Of a stretch of 64,000 bases of DNA, positions 1-7,645 are shown in pieces; position 1 is the first letter of the stretch; every line of letters starts with the position of its first letter. This DNA is from Inquilinus sp. KBS0705 (GTDB lineage: Bacteria > Bacteroidota > Bacteroidia > Sphingobacteriales > Sphingobacteriaceae), in the NCBI GenBank assembly GCA_005938025.2, contig VCCI02000002.1, forward strand, positions 585,549 to 649,548, given 5' to 3'. Below the pieces are notes generated by a model, which saw only the letters and a program-made list of their open reading frames with translations, was not told the origin of the DNA and ran no database searches. A program made the translations under genes and the position numbers.

Positions 1-551
1 TCCAGCATATCAATGCTTTCGCTATAATTATCAAAACCGTAAAAGCATACAAACCGTGCGGATTGTAATATGCCTGCATCCTTTAGTAGCGCGCTTAGCG
101 GCACGCCGGTCCATTCGGCTATGGCACTCCAACCTTCCTCGCAGGTGTGCCGGGTTATTTGAGTTCGTGCGCCCAGCTTTTTAAGGTCGTCCATCGAATA
201 TTTACGTGGTTTTGCAACCGAGCCTTCTACAGTAAGTACAAAGTCTTTAAAATTATTGTGCTGCAGTTGCTGATAGTCCTTACTATATGCCTTTGTACTG
301 GCGGGGTTGGCAGGGTCGCCAATATCTGTTACCGGGAAACTGGTTATATCGCTTTTTTGATATTCTGTAGCAAGGGCACGCTGCGAAAGCAGGCTACGCT
401 GGCTTATATAGGTAAGGTTGTCGCCCATGCGCAAAATATTGCCATAGGTTGGCGGTAACTTTTTAAGGCACCCCGAAAGCAACAGCGCCCCTGCCGAGGT
501 TAGTCCGGCTAAAATGGCCTGTCGCCGGTTCATCGTTCTTTTTTTTCTCAT
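1..551 (-). CDS. Molybdopterin-dependent oxidoreductase (sulfite oxidase/MsrP-like), partial
   Basis: The 5' part of a minus-strand gene that runs off the left edge (about 183 residues visible). The N-terminus has a twin-arginine (RRQ) followed by a hydrophobic stretch ending in LLLSGC, so it is probably a Tat-exported lipoprotein. Around residue 145 the motif ITRHTCEEGWSAIAEWTGVP matches the sulfite-oxidase/MsrP fold, in which the Cys binds the molybdenum. Start: ATG at 551 lies 2 nt after the stop of the cytochrome b gene; an in-frame ATG at 533 is the alternative. Together with the upstream gene this suggests a periplasmic molybdoenzyme receiving electrons from a membrane cytochrome b. The substrate cannot be read from the fragment. 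Confidence 0.85.
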   Translation of the reverse strand, partial: MRKKRTMNRRQAILAGLTSAGALLLSGCLKKLPPTYGNILRMGDNLTYISQRSLLSQRALATEYQKSDITSFPVTDIGDPANPASTKAYSKDYQQLQHNNFKDFVLTVEGSVAKPRKYSMDDLKKLGARTQITRHTCEEGWSAIAEWTGVPLSALLKDAGILQSARFVCFYGFDNYSESIDML

Positions 552-553
552 TG

Positions 554-1300
554 TTACCTGCCAAAAGTTATTGCCCAAATATTTCGTTTAAAGCCTGTTC
601 TAATTATCATCACTATATGCACCAGTAAAAACAGCAATAGTAATACAGCCGCAAAAAAGTGTATGGTACGCGCCGATTGATGCCCAAAAAATATTTTTAA
701 CAGGAATGGATATGATGCCGTTATAGCCGGCGACATAGTTAAGCCGGTTAAAATAACCACCGGGAACAGGAAAAAGATAACCAGCAGGTAAGTGATTTTT
801 TGCAGTGGGCCATATTTGCCTGTGTAGTGCGTTTGCCTGCCAAAATGTGCCGTAAGATCTTTCCAAAGCCGCTTAAAATTAAACTCGGCGCGGGCCGGTG
901 TTAGGTTATTGCGAAAATGCCGACTATAAAAACCGGCTATAAAGTAGATGATACCGGTAATAACCATAAACCAGGCGGCCAAAAAGTGTGTACTGCGGCC
1001 CCAGCCATTCTGGTTAAAAATATCGTAGGTACGGGCCGCGGATATCTGCTTGCCCGTTAAGTTTTTAAAAGGCATGGTTTTACTCCATCCGCCATGATGA
1101 TAGTTGCGGCTGATAGGTAGCTCAAACAGCGCGGGGGTAAGATCGTTACCCGCCTTGCCCCAATAAAGCCTGGGATGCGACATTAAAATAACATAGCCGC
1201 TAATGGTAAGCGCCAAAAAACTTAGCGTAATTATAAAGTGCGTACCCCTTACCCAGCGTTTATGCTTTGTAGCGTGGTTTTGGCCGTTTTGTGATACCAT
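554..1300 (-). CDS. Cytochrome b/b6-domain membrane protein, redox partner of the molybdoenzyme
   Basis: A 248-residue integral membrane protein with four or more hydrophobic segments and well-placed histidines (GTHFIIT near residue 20, STHFLAAW near the middle, IHFFAAV and LVHIVMI near the C-terminus) as expected for haem ligands in the formate-dehydrogenase-gamma/cytochrome b561 group. It directly precedes the molybdopterin oxidoreductase (2-nt gap), so the two are almost certainly co-transcribed. It likely passes quinol electrons to the periplasmic molybdoenzyme. Family assignment rests on hydrophobicity and His pattern; the exact subfamily is not resolved. Confidence 0.8.
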   Translation of the reverse strand: MVSQNGQNHATKHKRWVRGTHFIITLSFLALTISGYVILMSHPRLYWGKAGNDLTPALFELPISRNYHHGGWSKTMPFKNLTGKQISAARTYDIFNQNGWGRSTHFLAAWFMVITGIIYFIAGFYSRHFRNNLTPARAEFNFKRLWKDLTAHFGRQTHYTGKYGPLQKITYLLVIFFLFPVVILTGLTMSPAITASYPFLLKIFFGHQSARTIHFFAAVLLLLFLLVHIVMIIRTGFKRNIWAITFGR

Positions 1301-1481
1301 CGTTTTTAGCTGGTGATAAGTAAGGTTTAGATTACCTATTAAAGATAGGGTATTTTGTTAATATACAAACTATTAAGCCTTTAGGTACCGATGATGAAAA
1401 TGAAAGGCTGCGGAATTAAAAAAATCAAAACTTTCTCAAATATTAATTATTTATCTAATAGGTTAATTTAATAAATAGGTT

Positions 1482-1727
1482 ATGGGAAAAGATAAGAACG
1501 GCGGCTTTGTCCCGCCAAAAGGAAAGCCATCAGGCAATGGGCGCGAAACACATCATTTAAAAGACGCGTTTTCGGTTACCGACCCCGAAACTGAAAACGA
1601 AATAGCGGCAAAATACACTAAAGATGGTACTGATGAAATGGCAGAGGGCATACATGTACGCCATGTAAACCGCAACCTGCACAAAGGCGAAGATCTGGAA
1701 GATACTAATAACAGCAACAACGGTTAA
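1482..1727 (+). CDS. Small highly charged hypothetical protein
   Basis: An 81-residue, soluble, strongly hydrophilic protein rich in Lys, Glu, Asp, Asn and Gly, with no signal peptide or membrane segment. It starts with MGKDKNGGFVPPKGKPSG and contains HVRHVNRNLHKGED near the end. It lies 11 nt upstream of the baeRF-like gene and is probably co-transcribed with it, so it may work with that protein. I do not recognise a domain. The composition resembles small stress-related or disordered proteins, but this is inference. The opposite-strand reading frame here is a shadow. Confidence 0.7.
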   Translation: MGKDKNGGFVPPKGKPSGNGRETHHLKDAFSVTDPETENEIAAKYTKDGTDEMAEGIHVRHVNRNLHKGEDLEDTNNSNNG

Positions 1728-1738
1728 TTTAAACATAT

Positions 1739-2893
1739 ATGGAGCTATTACCAAAAGAAGAGTTTACAGAACTGATAAATTATAAAGGCAGTAATTGCAT
1801 TTCTGTTTATATACCAACGCACCGCGCAGGGGTTGAGGTTAACCAAAAACAAGATGCCATACTTTTGAAAAATGCATTACAGGATGCGATAGTCCAGTTA
1901 CAAAAGCAGGGGTTGCCATCGCAGGAGATTGACAGCATTATGCAGCCTGGTTTTGACTTATACAAAAACGAGGTGTTTTGGAATAACCAACTCGATGGGC
2001 TTGCACTTTTTTTAGCTAAGGGATTCTCGAAAGTTATACAGTTGCCATTCGCGGTAAACGAGGAGTTGTTTGTTAACAGCTCGTTTCATGTAAGTCCGCT
2101 GTTGCCTGCAATAACCAATAACGAGGACTTTTACCTGCTGGTATTAAGTAAAAAAGATGCCCAGTTTTTCCAGGGGAATGCGTTTGGCTTACAACGGCTT
2201 GAGGTGGAAGGCTTGCCTAACGGGATGGATGATGTGATACACTTTGAAGAGAAGGAAGGCGAGCATTTACTGCGCCAGGGCGGCAAGGGTGGTACAGGCA
2301 GTGCTAACTTTCATGGCCATAGCAACGGGCAGCCCGATGAAAAAACCAACCTTAAGGTTTACTTTCAGGAGGTGGACCGCACCTTGTTTGCCGAAGTGCT
2401 GCACGATAAAAACGCGCCACTGGTTTTGGCCGGTGTAGAATATCTGATTCCTATTTATAGAAGCGTTAGCAGCTATAACAATATTGCCGAAAATGCGATA
2501 ACAGGTAACCAGGAACGCGAAAGCACACTGGAATTATTTACCAAATGCCGCGAAGTGCTGGCACCTTATTTCAAGCAAGAAACCAACAAGGCCCTGCAAA
2601 ACTATTATAACCAGGTGGCTACGCCTTTAACATCATCAATGCCCGAAACGATAATACCGGCAAGCTTTTATGCGCAGGTATCAGATCTGTTTATTTGCAA
2701 GGATGAACATATCTGGGGGAAGTTTAATGCTGACGATAACAAGCTGGAGATTCACCCGCAAAAAACGGAGGGCGACGAATGCCTTATTAACAAAGCGGCG
2801 GCGCAAACTTATTTAAACGGCGGCGCCGTGTATCTGCTCGATAAGGAAAAAATGCCTAAAGAAAGCACTATAGCGGCATTTATGCGCTATTAA
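1739..2893 (+). CDS. baeRF-family (bacterial release-factor-like) protein
   Basis: A 384-residue cytosolic protein opening with a segment containing CISVYIPTHRAG, typical of the bacterial archaeo-eukaryotic release factor (baeRF) families described by comparative genomics, probably the baeRF3/baeRF7 type. A Gly/His-rich loop (about residues 182-201: GGKGGTGSANFHGHSNG) sits where eRF1-like proteins carry the loop that acts in the ribosomal peptidyl-transferase centre. The C-terminal part has the eRF1 domain-3-like fold signature (FYAQVSDLFIC). Proposed roles are ribosome rescue or peptidyl-tRNA hydrolysis, but few have been tested. It probably forms an operon with the small charged protein upstream and is followed by a strong terminator. 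Confidence 0.75.
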   Translation: MELLPKEEFTELINYKGSNCISVYIPTHRAGVEVNQKQDAILLKNALQDAIVQLQKQGLPSQEIDSIMQPGFDLYKNEVFWNNQLDGLALFLAKGFSKVIQLPFAVNEELFVNSSFHVSPLLPAITNNEDFYLLVLSKKDAQFFQGNAFGLQRLEVEGLPNGMDDVIHFEEKEGEHLLRQGGKGGTGSANFHGHSNGQPDEKTNLKVYFQEVDRTLFAEVLHDKNAPLVLAGVEYLIPIYRSVSSYNNIAENAITGNQERESTLELFTKCREVLAPYFKQETNKALQNYYNQVATPLTSSMPETIIPASFYAQVSDLFICKDEHIWGKFNADDNKLEIHPQKTEGDECLINKAAAQTYLNGGAVYLLDKEKMPKESTIAAFMRY

Positions 2894-2919
2894 GGTAATT
2901 GCCCAAATGCGATTTAACG

Positions 2920-2956
2920 CAAAGCCCCCGGACGCAAAAACGCCCGGGGCTTTGTA
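2920..2956 (+). terminator. Rho-independent terminator after the baeRF gene
   Basis: An inverted repeat with arms CAAAGCCCC(C)GG and CCGGGGCTTTG around a short A-rich loop, followed by a T-rich tract. It lies 27 nt after the stop codon at 2893. The same AAAGCCCC/GGGGCTTT core recurs in the terminators at 19584 and 30916. Confidence 0.85.
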
Positions 2957-3074
2957 TTTTTAGGCTATTTACAGTGCCCTTATTAATAGTATAGTATCAC
3001 CGCAGGGCTATTGGGTTTTAAATCCTTTTTTGTTTATGTTTAGGATTCCATAACCTGTAAACCTATTGTAAAAT

Positions 3075-4202
3075 ATGAGTACCGATACAACCTACCTGCC
3101 GCCTAAACGACATTACGAAATATTAGACGGCTTGCGCGGCGTAGCTGCTATCATTGTGGTTATTTTCCACGTGTTAGAAACCTACTCGGGCGACCGCTTT
3201 CACCAAAAAATAAATCATGGCTATCTGGCGGTCGATTTCTTTTTCCTGCTATCTGGCTTTGTGGTTGCCTATGCTTATGACGACCGCTGGGGCAAAATGA
3301 CCCAATGGGATTTTTACAAACGCCGGCTTATACGCCTGCAGCCAATGGTTATTGTGGGTACCATTATAGGTGCCATCCTGTTTTACTTTCAGGCAAGCCC
3401 GGTATACCCGCTAATTGCCGATACGCCCTTATGGAAGATGCTTTTGGTGATGTTGCTGGGCTTTACCATGCTACCCTTGCCTGTATCAATGGATATTCGA
3501 GGATGGCAAGAGATGCACCCTTTAGATGGCCCCGCCTGGAGTTTATATTTTGAGTATATAGCCAATATATTGTACGCGGTAATTGTGCGCCGGTTTTCTA
3601 AAACGCTGCTTTGGATATTTGTATTAGCCTCGGCGGTATTTTTGGTGCAGTATTTAGTAACCAGCCCGCAGGGTGATGTTATTGGCGGCTGGGCGCTTGA
3701 TGCCAACGGCATGCACGTTGGCTTTGCGCGCTTGCTGTTCCCGTTTTTTGGCGGGGTGCTGCTATGCCGTATGGATAAGCTTATCCGCGTAAAAAACGCG
3801 TTTGCCATAAGTAGCCTGCTGCTTATAATAGCCTTTGCCATACCACGCTTAGGCGATAGCACCAATGTATTGCCAAATGGCATTTACGAGTGTGTAGTTA
3901 TTTTATTAGTATTCCCCGTTATAGTTGCTATAGGTGCCGGTGGTAGTATGGTAGGTGGTTACTCTACAAAGCTTTGTAAGTTTTTGGGTGCCATAAGTTA
4001 CCCGCTTTATATTACACATTACCCTTTAATATACCTGCACCAGGGCTGGGTGGTACGCAACCACGTGCCTATGCAAACCGGCCTGCTGGTTGGTGTACTG
4101 GTACTCATAACGGCCATTGCCATTGCCTATGCATCGCTTAAGTTATATGACGAACCCGTGCGCAAATGGTTAACAGAAAAGTTTTTGAGGAAGCAGGGGT
4201 AG
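3075..4202 (+). CDS. Acyltransferase 3 family (OafA/YrhL-type) membrane protein
   Basis: A 375-residue multi-spanning membrane protein with about ten hydrophobic segments. It opens with HYEILDGLRGVAAIIVVIFH, the signature of acyltransferase family 3, in which this His and a downstream Arg (RRLIRLQPM) are needed to move acyl groups from the cytoplasm to sugars outside. The substrate is probably a cell-surface glycan or a secreted sugar; it cannot be deduced here. It is monocistronic. A close paralogue lies on the opposite strand at 18031-19110, with the same DGLRGVAA, GYLAVDFFF/GFLAVDFFF, LSGFV and AYDDR blocks. Confidence 0.9.
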   Translation: MSTDTTYLPPKRHYEILDGLRGVAAIIVVIFHVLETYSGDRFHQKINHGYLAVDFFFLLSGFVVAYAYDDRWGKMTQWDFYKRRLIRLQPMVIVGTIIGAILFYFQASPVYPLIADTPLWKMLLVMLLGFTMLPLPVSMDIRGWQEMHPLDGPAWSLYFEYIANILYAVIVRRFSKTLLWIFVLASAVFLVQYLVTSPQGDVIGGWALDANGMHVGFARLLFPFFGGVLLCRMDKLIRVKNAFAISSLLLIIAFAIPRLGDSTNVLPNGIYECVVILLVFPVIVAIGAGGSMVGGYSTKLCKFLGAISYPLYITHYPLIYLHQGWVVRNHVPMQTGLLVGVLVLITAIAIAYASLKLYDEPVRKWLTEKFLRKQG

Positions 4203-4230
4203 GCAACCTTGTAATATAATGTAAATAGCA

Positions 4231-5307
4231 TCAGCTATTTTCCGCCTCTTTTAACAAACGGGTTTTTGGCAGGCTACCCGGGAAATTCTGTTGCAGGTAT
4301 TGTATTAGGTGCTCTCGCACATAGCAGCGCAGATCAAATGCGTTTGATGAATTTTTAGCACTTACCAACGCCCGTAGCTCAACCGTGCCGTCTTTGACAT
4401 CGGTAACTTGTAATATGCCAACGCGCTTGTCCCACAGTTCAGATGCGTTTAATAAGCGTGTTAGTTCCTGTCTGAGTTCATCGGTTGGTACGCTGTAATC
4501 AACATACAAAAAAACGGTGCCCAATAGTTCGGATGTGCTTCTGGTCCAATTTTGAAAAGGCTTCTCAATAAAATAATTAATAGGGAGTATCAGCCTGCGC
4601 TGGTCCCATATATTTAGCACCACATAGGTAAGGGTAATTTCTTCTACCTTGCCCCACTCGCCTTCAACAACTAATACATCATCAATGCGTATGGGTTGTG
4701 TAAACGCTATCTGGAAACCGGCCAGCAAGTTCCCCAGCGATTTTTGCGCCGCAAAACCAATAATGATACCGCCAATACCTACACCTGTAAGCAGGCCCGC
4801 TCCCAGTTTCCTTACACTTTCAAAACTCATCAGTATCAGCGATAGGGTAATAAGGATGATGAGCGCGGTAGCCAACTTTCTTATAAACTGTAACTGCGTC
4901 CTTATCTTTCGCTCTCTAAAGTTATCCGCCTTGTTAAAATCGTACTTGTAATACACATAGTCTTCAAGTATACGTATAGCGTTTAATAATAAGCTGGCAA
5001 ATGATATCAGCAAAAATATCCCCAGCCATTTTTTTACATCGTCGGCATATACATCTTTTAATGAAAAATAAGGCAACAATATATTTAGTACCAGCAGAGG
5101 TATAAAATGGTTTAATGGCCGGCTAAAGTGTGTTACAAATGATCTTAAAAACGAGTACTCCCCGTCTTTTTTATTTTTATAATAGTTTAAAAGCAGCTTT
5201 ACGAAAGCGTTTATTATAAAGCCAATGATCAGCACAAAGGCAATAATTACCCCATTCCAAAGCCATGGCGGTAATTGTTTCGACCATATGTTGATGTATT
5301 TCTCCAT
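4231..5307 (-). CDS. Mechanosensitive ion channel, MscS family
   Basis: A 358-residue membrane protein. Three or four N-terminal hydrophobic segments are followed by the Gly/Ala-rich pore helix and hinge (AGLLTGVGIGGIIIGFAAQK, then SLGNLLAGFQIAFTQPIRIDD around residues 170-215) and the MscS beta domain with EGEWGKVEEITLTYVVLN. It is longer than E. coli MscS (286 aa) by an extra N-terminal region. It opens under membrane tension to release solutes after hypo-osmotic shock. Its start codon immediately follows the stop of the GH15 gene, so the two are co-transcribed; with the nearby trehalose operon this suggests osmotic adaptation. Confidence 0.93.
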   Translation of the reverse strand: MEKYINIWSKQLPPWLWNGVIIAFVLIIGFIINAFVKLLLNYYKNKKDGEYSFLRSFVTHFSRPLNHFIPLLVLNILLPYFSLKDVYADDVKKWLGIFLLISFASLLLNAIRILEDYVYYKYDFNKADNFRERKIRTQLQFIRKLATALIILITLSLILMSFESVRKLGAGLLTGVGIGGIIIGFAAQKSLGNLLAGFQIAFTQPIRIDDVLVVEGEWGKVEEITLTYVVLNIWDQRRLILPINYFIEKPFQNWTRSTSELLGTVFLYVDYSVPTDELRQELTRLLNASELWDKRVGILQVTDVKDGTVELRALVSAKNSSNAFDLRCYVREHLIQYLQQNFPGSLPKTRLLKEAENS

Positions 5308-7095
5308 TTATAAAAATATCGGCCTGTCCAGCTTTATGGCTATGCGGTAAGCGGCATTCATTAACCCCACATGGCTATAGGCCTGGGGGAAATTACCCCA
5401 TTGGCTGCCCGATTGCTCGTCAACATCTTCGCTAAACAACAGCAGGTGGTTGCAATATTTCAGCAGCTTTTCAAATTCGCGTATGGCATCGTCCATGCGG
5501 CCCACACAGGCCAGGGCCTCAACGTACCAAAATGCACATATCAAAAATGTAGTTTTTGGTTTGCCAAAATCATCGCTGTGTATATAGCGGTAAAACAGGC
5601 CACCCTCCGTTTTAAGTTCGTTTTCGAGGGCAATTAAATGGTCTTTTGCCTTTTGTGATGCCGGGTCGAGGTAATTCATCATTATCAGTTGCAGGGTGCT
5701 GGCATCAAGATGGGGGCTGCCTACGGCATGGGTGTAAACTTTGCGTTCCGGATCATAGCAGGCTTCGATATGTGCCGCTGCCCTTTCTTTAAGCGAGCGG
5801 GCCTTTTCTACCAACTCGGTATTATTTATGGTTAAAGCTATTTTTTCTGCCGCGCAGCAGCCCGCCCATTGGAAAAGGTTGCTGTAGCAATGTATATGCG
5901 CTATGTTCCTAAACTCCCATATTCCCGCATCCTTTTCATCAATGGTCCGTTCTATCTTGCTTAATATAGATGCTATCCACTTGTCCGAATCTTTACGCTC
6001 GCTAAATACAAAGCGGTGATCGTTATACAGCGGTAAAAGCGATATCAGCACCTGCCCGTAAATATCATTTTGCACATGCTCGGCAGCCTGGTTGCCAATA
6101 CGCACAGGCTTATTGCCCATATAGCCATCAAGGTGAGTCATAATGGTTTCGGTAAGGTCCTTTTTACCGGTTATGCTATATAAAGGCTGGTAGCGGAAAC
6201 TATCATTCTCCGAAAAAGAAATATCGGTTACATAGTTAAAGTATCGTTCCATCTCTTCGAAATGGCCAATGTGGTTTAGTGATGTTAAGACATAGTAAGT
6301 GTCGCGCAGCCAGCAATAACGATAATCCCAGTTGCGCTCACTCCCGGGGAATTCGGGCAAGCTGCTGGTGCTTGCCGCAATAATGGCGCCCGTATCTTCA
6401 TACTGATGAATTTTTAAAACCAGTGCTGCCCTGATAACATAGGGTTGATAAAATGTAGCGATAGACGAGTGTTTTATCCAAAGCCGCCAATAATCTATCG
6501 TTTCGCGCAGATACTCTTCTGATATACTGTTTAAAGAGCCGTCAAGTTCGGCACCATAATTTAGCAGCAGGTATTTGGTTTCGTTAAGCGAAAAGTATTC
6601 TTCATCCATTAAATAAGTAAGCGGGATGTTAGACGTCAGCGTCATTTTTTCGCCGCAGCCGGTATATTCTATCGAGTCGCTGCCCTGCAGGCGGTCTTGC
6701 TTTGCCCGGCCATAATCGCATACCGGGTCGCATTTAACAATAATGTGTGGTGTGCCCTCTATCGGTTCAATTTTGCGAATAAGAATTAGCGGTTTAAAAT
6801 ACCGCCCGTTTTTAAAAAAGCGTGGTGCAAAATCGGTAACGCGATACTTACCGTTCGCGCAGGTCACCTCGGTACGTAATACATTGGTGTTTTCTAAATA
6901 AAACTGCTTGGTGGTATATTCTCCTTTTGGTAAAATAGAAAACTCGCCGCCTTTTTTTGAATCCAGCAAGCTGCCGAAAACAAACGGACTATCAAACCGG
7001 GGCCAGCACATCCATTCGATGTTAGTGTTTTTGTTGATGTGGGCAAGAAACGCGCAATTGCCTATTAAACCGGTTTGATAGACGTGTTTTTCCAT
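5308..7095 (-). CDS. Glycoside hydrolase family 15 (glucoamylase/trehalase-like)
   Basis: A cytosolic protein of 595 residues, without signal peptide, with the GH15 layout: an N-terminal beta-sandwich (GLIGNCAFLAHINKNTNIEW, CWPRFDSP), then an (alpha/alpha)6 barrel with RNWDYRYCWLRD around residue 260 (substrate-binding WDYR block) and SQWGNFPQAYSHVGL near the C-terminus. GH15 enzymes release glucose from maltodextrins or split trehalose; both are possible given the trehalose operon 500 bp away. I chose ATG 7095 because the family usually begins just before this block; an ATG at 7116 would add seven residues. It overlaps nothing and runs directly into the MscS gene. Confidence 0.9.
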   Translation of the reverse strand: MEKHVYQTGLIGNCAFLAHINKNTNIEWMCWPRFDSPFVFGSLLDSKKGGEFSILPKGEYTTKQFYLENTNVLRTEVTCANGKYRVTDFAPRFFKNGRYFKPLILIRKIEPIEGTPHIIVKCDPVCDYGRAKQDRLQGSDSIEYTGCGEKMTLTSNIPLTYLMDEEYFSLNETKYLLLNYGAELDGSLNSISEEYLRETIDYWRLWIKHSSIATFYQPYVIRAALVLKIHQYEDTGAIIAASTSSLPEFPGSERNWDYRYCWLRDTYYVLTSLNHIGHFEEMERYFNYVTDISFSENDSFRYQPLYSITGKKDLTETIMTHLDGYMGNKPVRIGNQAAEHVQNDIYGQVLISLLPLYNDHRFVFSERKDSDKWIASILSKIERTIDEKDAGIWEFRNIAHIHCYSNLFQWAGCCAAEKIALTINNTELVEKARSLKERAAAHIEACYDPERKVYTHAVGSPHLDASTLQLIMMNYLDPASQKAKDHLIALENELKTEGGLFYRYIHSDDFGKPKTTFLICAFWYVEALACVGRMDDAIREFEKLLKYCNHLLLFSEDVDEQSGSQWGNFPQAYSHVGLMNAAYRIAIKLDRPIFL

Positions 7096-7164
7096 GGATC
7101 TATTATAAATTACCATACCAACAACGATAATTTATAATTGTTACCAAAAAAATTAAGGTTTTGG

Positions 7165-7535
7165 TTAACTAACAGCTTGCTGCTGTAGCAGGTTGTTTAT
7201 ATTCTCATATAAATCGGGTTGGCTTATCGGCTTGTTTACAACCGTGCTACAGCCAAATTTAGAGGCAATACGGTCTAAAGTAGTGTATTCTGATAGTAAT
7301 ATTATCGGCAGCTCGTGCAATTGCATATCCGATTTTACCTGGTGGCATAATCCACCGCCATTATCATCATTCAATATAAAATCAATCACCAGCAGGTCGG
7401 GTTTTCGCTGCCTTATTTCCTGCAACACATCCCCGGACGAGCTAAACACATCAAGCTCGATATTTAACAACCGGGAATTTTTGTAAACAAATCAATAACA
7501 GTTTCGTCTGTACTTATTAGCATTACTTTTCTCAT
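7165..7535 (-). pseudogene. Single-domain response regulator, frameshifted near the N-terminus
   Basis: Two reading frames together spell one CheY-like receiver domain of about 123 residues. The first frame starts at ATG 7535 (MRKVMLISTDETVIDLFTK) and hits a stop after about 23 codons. The second continues from about 7475 (SRLLNIELDVFSSSGDVLQE) through the phospho-acceptor block DLLVIDFILNDDNG, the Ser switch (IILLSEY) and the conserved Lys (VVNKPIS). Inserting a single A in the A5 run of TTTACAAAAATT joins them exactly. It could be a real deletion or a homopolymer sequencing error. The second frame alone, from a TTG, lacks beta-1 and the acidic pocket, so it should not fold normally. Confidence 0.75.
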
Positions 7536-7645
7536 AGATAGGATGGCATTTAAATGCAAAACAACAAATTTTAGTCCATTTGTTATCGTTCTAAGAAAAT
7601 TTATAACTAATAAAACATTTTTAAGCTACTTTGTTTACTATATAT

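Noticed and set aside
147..458. Plus-strand frame opposite the molybdoenzyme fragment
   Set aside because: The minus strand carries a clear twin-arginine signal and a molybdenum-binding Cys motif, so this frame is a shadow.
7165..7470. Treating the 101-codon TTG-initiated frame as an intact response regulator
   Set aside because: It lacks beta-1 and the acidic pocket, and the missing residues are present in the neighbouring frame one base away.
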